Source: Venatoribacter cucullus
Lineage (GTDB): Bacteria > Pseudomonadota > Gammaproteobacteria > Pseudomonadales > Oceanobacteraceae
Reading direction: 5' to 3'
NCBI RefSeq assembly: GCF_016132445.1
Contig: NZ_CP046056.1
Location: 124,001 to 188,000, forward strand
Length of the DNA stretch: 64,000 nt
The notes beneath the pieces were generated by a model, which was given only the letters and a program-made list of their open reading frames with translations, ran no database searches and was not told the origin of the DNA. The translations under genes were made by a program, and so were the position numbers. This document shows, piece by piece, positions 36,527-44,938 of this stretch. The first letter of the stretch is position 1. Each line of letters begins with the position of its first letter.

Positions 36527-37950
36527 GTGTCCGCCTGTTCAATCAGTTGCCCATGCAGTGCTTTCACTGCGGCGGCATAATCGGAATCGCTGACCAGGAA
36601 CATCATATCAACCTGACGCAGCGCCTGGTGTACTGAGCGGATATTAACCCCGGCAGCGGACAGCGCACCAGCGGCCTGTTGCAACAGGCCCGGAATGTTC
36701 ATGTCAGAACCGATGGCGCTGACCAGCGCCAGTTTTTCCACCCGCACGTCAGCCTGCGGGTACACCTGCTGCAGACGCTCCATCAGCCAGTTGATACGAC
36801 GGCTGTTGCCTTTCATATAAAAGGTAACGGTGTTGGCGTTGTAGTCTTTGGTTAATACCCGCACGCCGGATTCCAGTACCAGATCGTTCATGCGCTGGCC
36901 GTAAGCCGGGTCGCCGACCATGTCCTGATCGAACAATTCCAGCGCCCAGACATTGCGGGTACCGGCGATGATTTCCACTTTCGGGGTGCTGCTGCAGTAA
37001 TCGTTGCGGATCACGGTGCCGCTGTGTTCCGGTTCGAAGGTGTTTTTCACCCGCAGCAGAATGTTCTGCTTGCGCAGGCCGGCGGCGGCGCGGGGGTGAA
37101 TGGCTTCCATTCCCAGGTTGGCCAGCTGGTCGGCCACATCGTAGTTGGTCTGACCGATAGGGTGGACGTTATCGGCACCGACCAGCAGCGGGTCGGCGGT
37201 GCTGAAGTGATATTCCTTATGAATAATGGCTTCGCGCGCGCCGGTAATGGTGGCAATGCGGCTGAAGGTCATTTCGCTGTAGCCACGGTCAAAGGTGCGC
37301 ATCAGGCCTTCGCGGCATTGGGTATAGCCGGTAACGATGGGCATTTCGCGGGCAAAGTCGACATCGGCAAAGGCACTGGCGATGTGCTCATCCAGCGATT
37401 GCTGGTCGTCAGACACCCAGTTGGTTAAGTCGATAAAGCGGGCATTCACCTCATGCTGGCGCAGCAGTTGTACCGAGTTGTAGGCGCTGTGGGCTTCGCC
37501 CAGCGCACTGAGCATTTCCCGCACCCGGTGCAGGTGGTCATCAAGCTGGAAATGACCAAAGCTGCACACGGCCGCCAGATGCTGCAGGCATTCCTGCACG
37601 TCACCGATCCGCTCGCTGATAAACTGGTCGGCGCGTTTGCGGGTAACGGCATCGTCGGCAAACATACCGGCGTTAATGTCCAGCATTTGCTGTAACACCT
37701 GCTGTAGCTTGTCCTGCCAGGGGTGCTTGTCGTCCATTTCGGCAAACAGGGCATAGACGCCCGGTTCGCCGGATTTTTTGTGTTCCAGCAGGCCGTTGGT
37801 GATGCCGGCGTAGGCCGACACCACAAATACCCGTTGATACAGGCTGCTGTTGCCATCGGCACCGGTGTGCGGACGCAGCCAGATATTCTGTAATACATCC
37901 TGCCAGCGGCTCATCGAAGTGCCGCCGATTTTCTCGACGCTGTGGTTCAT
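36502..37950 (-). CDS. ask_ect: Ectoine-cluster aspartate kinase
   Basis: Makes aspartyl phosphate, the entry to aspartate semialdehyde for ectoine. It has 482 residues and belongs to the specialised Ask_ect type: N-terminal VEKIGGTSMSRW (kinase KxGGT motif), VSAYAGITNGLLEHKK, a RGYSEMTFSRIA substrate block, and C-terminal ACT domains (ALVSAIGSDMNIPGLLQQAAGAL; VNIRSVHQALRQVDMMFLV). The Ask_ect form is generally less feedback-sensitive than housekeeping aspartokinases. It is ten bases downstream of ectC and the fourth gene of ectABC-ask. Confidence 0.95.
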   Translation of the reverse strand: MNHSVEKIGGTSMSRWQDVLQNIWLRPHTGADGNSSLYQRVFVVSAYAGITNGLLEHKKSGEPGVYALFAEMDDKHPWQDKLQQVLQQMLDINAGMFADDAVTRKRADQFISERIGDVQECLQHLAAVCSFGHFQLDDHLHRVREMLSALGEAHSAYNSVQLLRQHEVNARFIDLTNWVSDDQQSLDEHIASAFADVDFAREMPIVTGYTQCREGLMRTFDRGYSEMTFSRIATITGAREAIIHKEYHFSTADPLLVGADNVHPIGQTNYDVADQLANLGMEAIHPRAAAGLRKQNILLRVKNTFEPEHSGTVIRNDYCSSTPKVEIIAGTRNVWALELFDQDMVGDPAYGQRMNDLVLESGVRVLTKDYNANTVTFYMKGNSRRINWLMERLQQVYPQADVRVEKLALVSAIGSDMNIPGLLQQAAGALSAAGVNIRSVHQALRQVDMMFLVSDSDYAAAVKALHGQLIEQADTWPAQKLA

Positions 37951-37960
37951 GGCGTTGTCC

Positions 37961-38365
37961 TCACTCGGTCACCGGTTCGGCACTCAGCTGATAAGCACCG
38001 TTTTTATCGTGCACTTCGTTGCCGATAAGCGGCGGGTTGAAGACACAGGCCATGGTCATTTCGCTGAAACCACGCAGCAGGTGCTTATCGTGTTTGTCCA
38101 GGATGTACAGCGTGCCGGGTTTGATCGGGTAAACCTTGCCGTCAGCAACGGTTTCAATTTCGCCTTCGCCGCTGATGCAGTACACCGACTCGAGGTGGTT
38201 CTGATACCAGATGGGGGTTTCGGTGTTGGCGTAAATGGTGGTGATGTGAAACGAGAACCCCATGTTGTCGTCTTTCAGCAACATGCGCACGCTGTTCCAG
38301 GTGCCGGTTTCGCTTTCAATTTTACGGGCAGAGTTCTGACATTCTTCCAGAGTACGGACGATCAT
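37961..38365 (-). CDS. ectC: L-ectoine synthase
   Basis: Cupin-fold enzyme closing N-gamma-acetyl-diaminobutyrate to ectoine, the last step. It has 134 residues. Family blocks: [21 protein letters not shown]-type N-terminus, [21 protein letters not shown] (metal-binding Glu), [10 protein letters not shown] and [10 protein letters not shown]. Downstream of ectB by 74 bp with a GC-rich hairpin in the gap. No ectD hydroxylase is present in the window, so the end product encoded here is ectoine and not 5-hydroxyectoine. Confidence 0.97.
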   Translation of the reverse strand: MIVRTLEECQNSARKIESETGTWNSVRMLLKDDNMGFSFHITTIYANTETPIWYQNHLESVYCISGEGEIETVADGKVYPIKPGTLYILDKHDKHLLRGFSEMTMACVFNPPLIGNEVHDKNGAYQLSAEPVTE

Positions 38366-38409
38366 AATAATTCCTGTAAGTATTCAATGCGGAGCAAATA
38401 GGAGAGAGG

Positions 38410-38426
38410 CGGGGGCAGCGCCCCCG
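38410..38426. other. GC-rich hairpin in the ectB-ectC gap
   Basis: CGGGGGC, loop AGC, GCCCCCG: seven perfect G-C pairs, 14 bases after the ectB stop in the direction of transcription. No T-run. It could adjust the ectB:ectC message ratio by blocking 3' decay of ectAB or by partial termination. Confidence 0.6.
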
Positions 38427-38439
38427 TGCAGACGGCGGA

Positions 38440-39705
38440 TCAGGAGGCTTTGGAGATCTGTTCGGCCATCACATCGCCGATGCACTGGGCCAGAATGTCC
38501 AGGCCGGCGTTCAGGGTTTTGTCTTCAATGGTCAGCGGGGTCAGGATTTTCACCACCTGGCCATCGGAACCGCTGGTTTCAATAATTAAGCCGCGTTTAA
38601 ACGCCAGCTCGGTAATGCGGCTGGCCACCTGACCATTAACGCATTCTAAGCCCTGCATAATGCCGCGGCCTTTGTGCTTCATCTGGCCGCCGTGCTCGGC
38701 CTGAATTTCTTTCAGGCGGCTGCGGATCAGTTGCGCTTTTTTCTTCACGCTCTGGCTGAAGCTGTCATCGGCCCAGTAGGTTTCAATGGCTTTGCGGGCG
38801 GTGATAAACGCGTGGTTGTTGCCGCGGAACGTACCGTTATGCTCACCCGGCTTCCAGGTATCCAGCTTCTCTTTCAGCAGCACCACCGCCATCGGCAGAC
38901 CAAAACCGCTGAGGGATTTGGACAGGGTAATCACGTCCGGTTCGATGCCGAATTCTTCAAAGCTGAAGAAGGTGCCGCTGCGGCCACAACCGGCCTGAAT
39001 ATCATCGACAATCAACAGCATGTTGTAGCGTTTGCACAGTGCCTGCAGGCCCAGCATCCAGGCGGCGGAGGCACTGTTCAGGCCGCCCTCACCCTGAATG
39101 CACTCCACAATCACGGCCGCCGGATGACCCAGGCCGGACGATTTGTCCTGCAGAGCTTTTTCAAAATAATGCAGGGTGTTGAAGTCACCCAGATAACCGT
39201 CGTAAGGCATAAAGTGTACGCCCGGCAGCGGCATACCAATGGCGGCTTTGTAGTAACCGTTGGCGGTTACGGCAGCCGCGCCCTGAGTGACGCCGTGGAA
39301 ACCATTGGTGAACGACACAATGGTCTGGCGGCCGGTATTTTTACGGGCAATTTTCAGTGCCGCTTCCACCGCGTTGGTGCCGGTCGGGCCGGTAAACTGC
39401 ACTTTGTACTTCATTTTGCGCGGTTGCAGGATGTGCTGGTCAAAAGCTTCCAGAAAAGCGGTTTTCGCTTCGGTGTGCATATCCAGGCCGTGGGCAATGC
39501 CGTCGGCTTCAATGTAATCCAGCAGCGCCTGCTTGAAATGCGGGTTGTTGTGGCCGTAATTCAGCGTACCGGCACCACCCAGAAAATCGATATAGGTATT
39601 GCCCTGATCATCGGTCAGGGTGGCATTTTGCGCCTTGGTAAAGGTTACCGGGAATGAACGACAGTAACCGCGAACGTTGGATTCCAGCTTCTGATAAATA
39701 TCCAT
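38440..39705 (-). CDS. ectB: Diaminobutyrate-2-oxoglutarate transaminase
   Basis: PLP aminotransferase converting aspartate semialdehyde and glutamate to 2,4-diaminobutyrate, the first dedicated ectoine step. It has 421 residues. Blocks: QFTGPTGTNAVEAALKIARK (PLP phosphate), VSFTNGFHGVTQGA, ECIQGEGGLN, LLIVDDIQAGCGRSGTFFSFE (cofactor Asp) and ITLSKSLSGFGLPMAVVL with the Schiff-base lysine. It begins six bases after the ectA stop. Confidence 0.97.
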   Translation of the reverse strand: MDIYQKLESNVRGYCRSFPVTFTKAQNATLTDDQGNTYIDFLGGAGTLNYGHNNPHFKQALLDYIEADGIAHGLDMHTEAKTAFLEAFDQHILQPRKMKYKVQFTGPTGTNAVEAALKIARKNTGRQTIVSFTNGFHGVTQGAAAVTANGYYKAAIGMPLPGVHFMPYDGYLGDFNTLHYFEKALQDKSSGLGHPAAVIVECIQGEGGLNSASAAWMLGLQALCKRYNMLLIVDDIQAGCGRSGTFFSFEEFGIEPDVITLSKSLSGFGLPMAVVLLKEKLDTWKPGEHNGTFRGNNHAFITARKAIETYWADDSFSQSVKKKAQLIRSRLKEIQAEHGGQMKHKGRGIMQGLECVNGQVASRITELAFKRGLIIETSGSDGQVVKILTPLTIEDKTLNAGLDILAQCIGDVMAEQISKAS

Positions 39706-39711
39706 AACAAA

Positions 39712-40314
39712 TTACTCCTGTGTGAAATAGGTGAAGGGACCGATGTGCACCAGCATTTCGCTGTCGTGAGCCTGTTTAAAATGTTGCTCTTTATCGAACA
39801 GGGTGCTGATGTTCAGCGGTGCGCCAAGGTTGTTGGCCAGGCGGCGGAAGGTATTCCACGACGCCTCGTTGCCGGGGGTGATACTGGTGTGCAAATGGTT
39901 AACCGCATGACGGTGACGCTGCAGCAGCTCATTCAGCATGCGTACGGCCAATCCCTGACCGCGGGCTTTTTTATCCACGGCCACCTGCCATACAAACAGG
40001 GTGTCGGGTTGCTGCGGCAGACGGTAGCCAGAGACAAAACCGACCAGCTCGCCATTCATTTCAGCGGCGACGGCAGTCTGGGCAAAGTGTGAACACTGCA
40101 GCAGGTTGCAGTACATGGAGTTGGTATCGAGCGGCTGACAACGACTGATCAGCTTATAAACATCGCTGCCGTCGGTAGCATCGGGGATGCGGAAGGTAAT
40201 GGTTTGATCTGTATGGGTTTTTTCGGCTATATCCAGTGTGTCGCTAGTCATTCCTGTCGCAGAAACCGCGTACCGATGAGATGCTGGCTGATTTTTGGGC
40301 CGGCATGCCGTCAT
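39712..40314 (-). CDS. ectA: Diaminobutyrate acetyltransferase
   Basis: GNAT-fold enzyme acetylating 2,4-diaminobutyrate on the gamma amino group. The family core is clear from about residue 40: FRIPDATDGSDVYKLISRCQPLDTNSMYCNLL, GFVSGYRLP, LFVWQVAVDKKARGQGLAVRMLNEL (acetyl-CoA loop) and TSITPGNEASWNTFRRLA. The start is uncertain: ATG at 40314 has an AGAAG five bases upstream, while ATG at 40251 has AGGA abutting it. Both leave the core whole. First gene of ectABC-ask, with a promoter and operator candidate upstream. Confidence 0.95.
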   Translation of the reverse strand: MTACRPKNQPASHRYAVSATGMTSDTLDIAEKTHTDQTITFRIPDATDGSDVYKLISRCQPLDTNSMYCNLLQCSHFAQTAVAAEMNGELVGFVSGYRLPQQPDTLFVWQVAVDKKARGQGLAVRMLNELLQRHRHAVNHLHTSITPGNEASWNTFRRLANNLGAPLNISTLFDKEQHFKQAHDSEMLVHIGPFTYFTQE

Positions 40315-40332
40315 TACGGCTTCTGTAATTGC

Positions 40333-40375
40333 TTAGAGTGCTAAATAATTTAACAGGCTGAGAAAGTATTTACAA
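40333..40375 (-). promoter_or_regulatory. ectA promoter with candidate EctR operator
   Basis: On the minus strand TTGTAA (40375-40370) and TAAATT (40352-40347) are 17 bases apart, a plausible sigma-70 pair. Overlapping the start region, 40333-40344 is the palindrome TTAG-AGTG-CTAA. Read on the minus strand it is TATTTAGCACTCTAA, whose first seven bases equal the left half-site of the EctR1 operator as I recall it from Methylotuvimicrobium. Osmotic control by EctR repression is the inference. Confidence 0.55.
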
Positions 40376-40489
40376 CCCTAAACACTTTTCGGGCATTCCC
40401 GGCATGGAATATGCGTGCATGGTCCGAGCGGTGTGCTTGAGCGGCTGGCGAAAGTACAGAAGCCCTTACAAAATCCGTCTTGCTGATGC

Positions 40490-40501
40490 TTAGGCCCCTA
40501 A
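40490..40501. promoter_or_regulatory. Second TTAG-N4-CTAA palindrome, upstream of ectR
   Basis: TTAG-GCCC-CTAA, 19 bases before the ectR ATG and 157 bp from the matching palindrome in the ectA promoter. Placement suits autorepression of ectR. Confidence 0.5.
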
Positions 40502-40520
40502 TGATGTTACACTGCGCGCC

Positions 40521-41030
40521 ATGCCTGACTTTCTGGAATTCCTGATGAACCGTTACGATGAAGTGCTGGTGGCCTTGCGCCGTATTATCCGCGCCACCGA
40601 TCTGCATTCACGCCAGCTCAGTAAAGTATCCGGTCTGACGTCGCCGCAGCTGTTGATTCTGCAGCTGTTGCGTCAGCACAGCGAACTGACCGTCGGCGAA
40701 GTCGCTCAGCGGGTCAGCTTGTCGCAAGCCACCGTCACTACCATTATTGACCGGCTGGAAAAACGCGCGCTGGTCAAGCGTGAACGCGGCAGCAGTGATA
40801 AACGCAAGGTGTATGTGTACCTGACCGATGCCGCCAATGCGGTGCTTCTGAATGCCCCGAAACCCCTGCAGGAAAGCTTTGTGCAGCAGTTTCAGGATCT
40901 GCATGACTGGGAGCAGACCATGATTCTCAGTGCGCTGGAGCGGGTGGCCTATATGATGGATGCGCAGCATATTGATGCCTCGCCGGTACTGGATATTGGC
41001 CGTCTGGATCGTACCGATGGTAATTTGTAA
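40521..41030 (+). CDS. ectR: MarR-family regulator EctR
   Basis: A 169-residue winged-helix regulator divergent from ectA. The MarR core is present: LSKVSGLTSPQLLILQLL, VGEVAQRVSLSQATVTTIIDRLEKRALVKRE (recognition helix) and the wing GSSDKRKVYVYLT. In methylotrophs EctR1 represses ectABC-ask at low salinity. An in-frame ATG at 40545 (MNRYDEVLV) is an equally plausible start. Position, family and the palindromes on both sides make the ectoine role likely. Confidence 0.9.
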   Translation: MPDFLEFLMNRYDEVLVALRRIIRATDLHSRQLSKVSGLTSPQLLILQLLRQHSELTVGEVAQRVSLSQATVTTIIDRLEKRALVKRERGSSDKRKVYVYLTDAANAVLLNAPKPLQESFVQQFQDLHDWEQTMILSALERVAYMMDAQHIDASPVLDIGRLDRTDGNL

Positions 41031-41223
41031 CCGACTTTCGTCGTAGTTGCGCGGCCCCCGCGGTGGCCCGTCTTGCGTTATAATGCGCGCCCTCCGCAGC
41101 CGGCCATGGCTGGACAATGCGGACAAGCCTCATACCTTTGCCTGAAACGGCGCCGGGCGTCATCAACCGGTCACCTGTCGTGTGCCAGTCTGTTCAGGTC
41201 TTTTTTGCTCACGGAGAATTTCC

Positions 41224-42405
41224 ATGACTGATGTAGTGATTGTGGCGGCTACCCGTACCGCTGTTGGTTCTTTTGGCGGTTCTCTGGCCAGCCTCAGCGC
41301 GGTTGATCTGGGCGCTGCGGTTATCCGTTGTTTGCTGGATAAAACCGGTATTAATCCGGCCGATGTCGATGAAGTACTGATGGGGCAGGTATTAACCGCC
41401 GCCAGTGGACAGAACCCGGCCCGTCAGTCGGTGATTAAGGCCGGTTTGCCGGTTACCGTACCCGCCATGACCATCAATAAGGTCTGTGGTTCAGGCCTGA
41501 AAGCCCTGCATCTGGCGGCGCAGGCCATCAAGAGCGGTGATGCTGATATCGTTATCGCCGGTGGTCAGGAATCCATGTCCAACGCCCCGCACGCCTTGCC
41601 GAACTCCCGCAATGGTCAGCGCATGGGTAACTGGAACATGGTGGACACCATGATCAGCGATGGTCTGTGGGATGCCTTCAACGATTACCACATGGGTATC
41701 ACGGCTGAGAATATCGCCGAAGAGTACAGCATCAGCCGCGAAGAGCAGGATGCTTTTGCCGCCGCGTCACAGGAAAAAGCCCTGGCGGCCATTGCAGCCG
41801 GTAAGTTCAAAGACGAAATCACCCCGGTGCTGATTCCGCAACGTAAAGGTGACCCGCTGGTGTTCGATACCGATGAAAACCCGCGGGCCGGCACCACGGT
41901 CGAAAAGCTGGCCGCCATGCGCCCGGCGTTCAAAAAGGACGGCTGCGTGACCGCTGGTAATGCTTCCTCACTGAATGACGGCGCCGCTGCTGTGATGCTG
42001 GCCAGCCGGGCCAAAGCGGAAGCGCTGGGCTTGCCGATTCTGGGTACCATTAAGGCTTACGCCAGTGCCGGTGTGGACCCGAAAATCATGGGTACCGGCC
42101 CGGTGCCGGCGACTAAAAAGTGCCTGGAAAAAGCCGGCTGGAGCGTGGCCGATCTGGACCTTATCGAAGCCAACGAAGCCTTTGCCGTACAGGCTCTGTC
42201 GGTGAACAAAGGCCTGAACTGGGATGCCGATAAAATCAACGTGAACGGTGGCGCTATTGCCATCGGTCACCCGATTGGGGCGTCTGGCTGCCGTATTTTC
42301 GTTACCCTGTTGCATGAAATGATGCGCCGGGATGCAAAAAAAGGCCTGGCGACTCTCTGTATCGGTGGTGGTATGGGTGTGGCACTGGCGGTTGAACGCG
42401 GCTGA
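41224..42405 (+). CDS. Acetyl-CoA C-acetyltransferase (thiolase)
   Basis: Condenses two acetyl-CoA to acetoacetyl-CoA, or the reverse. It has 393 residues, of the biosynthetic PhaA/AtoB type. Catalytic residues are visible in [11 protein letters not shown] (Cys about 88), [17 protein letters not shown] (His about 349) and [16 protein letters not shown] (Cys about 379). ATG at 41224 follows a GGAGA site. It could supply PHB synthesis or degrade acetoacetyl-CoA released after PHB depolymerisation. Single gene, closed by a strong terminator. Confidence 0.95.
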   Translation: MTDVVIVAATRTAVGSFGGSLASLSAVDLGAAVIRCLLDKTGINPADVDEVLMGQVLTAASGQNPARQSVIKAGLPVTVPAMTINKVCGSGLKALHLAAQAIKSGDADIVIAGGQESMSNAPHALPNSRNGQRMGNWNMVDTMISDGLWDAFNDYHMGITAENIAEEYSISREEQDAFAAASQEKALAAIAAGKFKDEITPVLIPQRKGDPLVFDTDENPRAGTTVEKLAAMRPAFKKDGCVTAGNASSLNDGAAAVMLASRAKAEALGLPILGTIKAYASAGVDPKIMGTGPVPATKKCLEKAGWSVADLDLIEANEAFAVQALSVNKGLNWDADKINVNGGAIAIGHPIGASGCRIFVTLLHEMMRRDAKKGLATLCIGGGMGVALAVERG

Positions 42406-42427
42406 TTATCGCGTTTTTGTGCATCAG

Positions 42428-42455
42428 AAAGGGCAGCATTGGCTGCCCTTTTTTT
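42428..42455 (+). terminator. Intrinsic terminator after the thiolase gene
   Basis: AAAGGGCAGC, loop ATTG, GCTGCCCTTT followed by a T-run. Stem of ten pairs. Confidence 0.92.
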
Positions 42456-42481
42456 ATGTCATTGGTCTGATGGATAACGGA

Positions 42482-42774
42482 TTATTCTGCAGCTGCAGGA
42501 CGTGCGGCTACCCGCTGTCCGTTCCTGTACAGCGAATGCGCATCCCGGGCATCGGCGTTGGTCGTCTCATCCCAGCCGGTAACCTCAAAACTGGCGCTGT
42601 CGGCGCCTTCCAGAACCTGTGTCGGCTCATACCCCTGACGGTGATACACAAGGTGTTGATCCTTCAGATAGCCGCGCGCTAATACCTCTATGCTGGCCGG
42701 ATCGGCGACAGCATGAAAAGCAGGGGCCTGAACAGTAATAAAAACGTGGTAATAATTTGCGCGATTAACAGCAT
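42482..42774 (-). pseudogene. Small exported DKNYY-repeat protein, broken by a one-base frameshift
   Basis: After an AAGGAT site, ATG at 42774 opens a signal-peptide-like segment (MLLIAQIITTFLLLF) but this frame stops at 42688. The frame one base earlier continues QAPAFHAVADPAS, then ARGYLKDQHLVYHRQG, EGADSASFEV and DARDAHSLYRNG, to a TAA at 42482. This downstream part carries two DKNYY-type repeats (x-K/R-D-x-x-x-V/L-Y pattern) and has no standard start codon of its own. Joining the frames near 42730 gives a credible signal peptide ending AFHA. So it is a frameshifted gene of about 97 codons, a sequencing error, or a case of ribosomal slippage at TTTTTA. It is 36 bp downstream of tatC. Confidence 0.65.
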
Positions 42775-42810
42775 CGAAAAATCCTTTTAGCTGTCAGAGA
42801 GGTTTTGTAT

Positions 42811-43542
42811 TCAGTCCTGTTGCACCGGTTTTTTCACCAGCCGCGCCGCCAGCACGCCGGCTTCAAACAGCAGCCACATGGGTACCGCCAGCACGGTCTG
42901 GGAAATCACATCGGGCGGGGTAACCAGCATGCCGACCACGAAGCAGCCCACAAAAATATAAGGGCGCTTTTCGGTTAATGATTCAACGCTGGTAATGCCG
43001 CTGAGGACCAATAAAAAGGTGGCGATGGGGATTTCAAAGGCAATGCCGAAAGCAAAAAAGACTTTCAGAATAAAATCCAGAATATTGCTGATATCCGGCA
43101 GGTAGGAAATGCCTTCCGGGCCTGCCGCCGTAAAAAATCCGAATGCCAATGGCAACACCAGGAAATAGGCGAAGGCGATACCGAGGTAAAACAGTGCAAT
43201 ACTGCTGAGCAGCAACGGGATGGCGAAGCGTTTTTCGTGCTGGTACAGGCCGGGGGAAATAAAGGCCCAGATCTGGTGCAGAATAAAGGGCACCGCCAGC
43301 AGTACCGACAGTACAAAGGTCATTTTGAACGGCACCAGAAAAGGCGCAACCACGCCGGTGGCGATCATATTGCCGGTGCTGGGTAATAAATCAGACAGCG
43401 GTTGTACCAGAATCAGGTACATATCGTTGGCGAAATAAAACAAGCTCAGAAAAATCACCAGCACCAGCAGCACCGCTTTCAGCAGGCGGTTGCGCAGCTC
43501 AATCAGATGGGCGACTAAGGGTTGGGCCTGATCAGTGCTCAT
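42811..43542 (-). CDS. tatC: Twin-arginine translocase subunit TatC
   Basis: Six-helix inner-membrane receptor for twin-arginine signal peptides; 243 residues. The N-terminal HLIELRNRLLKA and the FSPGLYQHEKRFAIPLLL-type loop (here ISPGLYQHEKRF) are the hallmark signal-binding regions. It overlaps tatB by four bases and ends the hisI-hisE-tatABC run, with the broken DKNYY gene beyond. Confidence 0.97.
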   Translation of the reverse strand: MSTDQAQPLVAHLIELRNRLLKAVLLVLVIFLSLFYFANDMYLILVQPLSDLLPSTGNMIATGVVAPFLVPFKMTFVLSVLLAVPFILHQIWAFISPGLYQHEKRFAIPLLLSSIALFYLGIAFAYFLVLPLAFGFFTAAGPEGISYLPDISNILDFILKVFFAFGIAFEIPIATFLLVLSGITSVESLTEKRPYIFVGCFVVGMLVTPPDVISQTVLAVPMWLLFEAGVLAARLVKKPVQQD

Positions 43543-43856
43543 AGTGGGGGTTTACCGGAATGGTTGTCCGTTGTCTCCGGCAGGGCCGGGTTCTGCTCAG
43601 CCGCACCAGCATCGGTTGGTGCCGGTGGGGCAGCTGGGGTATCGATAAAGGTGGCGTAGGGATCTTTCAGTTTTTCCCGTAATTCTTCGGTGCGCACCTG
43701 CCGTTCCAGTTCGTCCTGCATATTATTGAGCGAGCGCCGCACTTTACCCAGCAACAAGCCGGCCGTACGGGCGGCTTTGGGCAGTCGCTCCGGCCCCAGT
43801 ACCAGCAGGGCCAGAATGGCGCAGACCAATAACTCAAGAAAACCGATATCGAACAT
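43539..43856 (-). CDS. tatB: Twin-arginine translocase subunit TatB
   Basis: A 105-residue protein with the N-terminal membrane helix [26 protein letters not shown] and a long amphipathic helix (ARTAGLLLGKVRRSLNNMQDEL). The glutamate of FLELL and the GPERLP hinge distinguish TatB from TatA. The C-terminal tail is Pro- and Ala-rich. Forms the TatBC receptor with TatC; shares one base with tatA. Confidence 0.95.
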   Translation of the reverse strand: MFDIGFLELLVCAILALLVLGPERLPKAARTAGLLLGKVRRSLNNMQDELERQVRTEELREKLKDPYATFIDTPAAPPAPTDAGAAEQNPALPETTDNHSGKPPL

Positions 43857-44119
43857 CAGCGTTTATCGTGTTCCTGAGTGGTGCTTTTAAACTCGGCGTC
43901 TTTGGTGTCGCCAGACGCTTTGTCACCGGTCTGATGCTCCAGCGGTTTGGCCGGGTCGGCGGTTTTGTCGTCTTCTTTATCGCTGTTCATCGCGCCTTTG
44001 AAGCTTTTGATAGCGCCACCTAAATCACCGCCTAAATTACGGAGTTTTTTGGTGCCGAAAATCATAATGACAATGGCCAGAATAATAAGCAGTTGCCAGA
44101 TACTGATACCGCTGAGCAT
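43856..44119 (-). CDS. tatA: Twin-arginine translocase subunit TatA
   Basis: An 87-residue pore-forming subunit: membrane helix [17 protein letters not shown], then the [14 protein letters not shown] hinge and amphipathic helix AIKSFKGAM, then an acidic tail. Follows hisE by 45 bp. Confidence 0.96.
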   Translation of the reverse strand: MLSGISIWQLLIILAIVIMIFGTKKLRNLGGDLGGAIKSFKGAMNSDKEDDKTADPAKPLEHQTGDKASGDTKDAEFKSTTQEHDKR

Positions 44120-44164
44120 GGTGTTTTCCTCTTATGCAAATAGGGCAGATCGCTGCCGCTGTGG

Positions 44165-44497
44165 TTATTCCGGCTGGCGGGAGGCTTTTTCTTCCAGCCC
44201 CGACATATTAAACCGGCGTGCCAGTTCGTTCAGCACCGCTTCCGGGCGCTCGCCCAGTTTGGCCAGTGCCACCAGGCTGTGAAACCACAGGTCAGCAGTT
44301 TCATAAATAACATCGGAATTATCACCACTGCGTTCAGCATCTTTGGCAGCAATGATCGTTTCGGTGGCTTCTTCACCGATTTTTTCCAGAATTTTGTTCA
44401 GACCCTTGTGATACAGGCTGGCGACATAGGACGAGTCGGCCGCAGCCTGTTTACGCTGTTCCAGAATGTCGCCCAGATTGGTAAGTACATTACTCAT
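44165..44497 (-). CDS. hisE: Phosphoribosyl-ATP pyrophosphatase
   Basis: Second step of histidine synthesis, hydrolysing PR-ATP to PR-AMP. It has 110 residues from [16 protein letters not shown]. Family blocks: [31 protein letters not shown] (metal-binding Glu residues) and [14 protein letters not shown]. hisI lies 26 bp upstream; separate hisI and hisE genes followed by tatA is the Pseudomonas arrangement, unlike the fused enzyme of E. coli. Confidence 0.96.
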   Translation of the reverse strand: MSNVLTNLGDILEQRKQAAADSSYVASLYHKGLNKILEKIGEEATETIIAAKDAERSGDNSDVIYETADLWFHSLVALAKLGERPEAVLNELARRFNMSGLEEKASRQPE

Positions 44498-44523
44498 AAT
44501 GTTTCCGCTGTGTCGGTTCGGTA

Positions 44524-44901
44524 TTAATAAATGTCGTGCGGGTCTTTCAGCACCGGGTCGACCGTTACCCATTCACCATCGCGCCAGACTTTGTAGAAAC
44601 AGCTTTCGCGGCCGGTATGACAGGCGATGCCACCGATCTGTTCTACCTGCAGTACGATGACATCGGCATCGCAATCCAGACGCACTTCGTGCAGATTTTG
44701 CACATGACCGGATTCTTCGCCTTTGCGCCACAATTTCTGGCGCGAGCGTGAATAATAAATGGCACGGTTTTCGGTAACCGTCAGCTCTAATGCTTCACGG
44801 TTCATCCAGGCCATCATCAGAATGCGGCCACTGCGGTAATCCTGCGCGATGGCCGGTACCAGGCCATCGCTGTCCCACTTCACGGCGTCAAGCCAACTCA
44901 T
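44524..44901 (-). CDS. hisI: Phosphoribosyl-AMP cyclohydrolase
   Basis: Third step of histidine synthesis, opening the purine ring of PR-AMP. It has 125 residues. Metal motifs: [15 protein letters not shown] (magnesium site Asp residues) and [11 protein letters not shown] (zinc-binding cysteines). [16 protein letters not shown] is the substrate block. Followed by hisE. Confidence 0.97.
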   Translation of the reverse strand: MSWLDAVKWDSDGLVPAIAQDYRSGRILMMAWMNREALELTVTENRAIYYSRSRQKLWRKGEESGHVQNLHEVRLDCDADVIVLQVEQIGGIACHTGRESCFYKVWRDGEWVTVDPVLKDPHDIY

Positions 44902-44938
44902 AACAACCCCTTCTAATCAGTGCGGCAGAATAGCGCGC

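Noticed and set aside
38674-39657. 327-codon plus-strand frame opposite ectB
   Set aside because: Antisense of a clear aminotransferase gene; no ribosome site and no family features.
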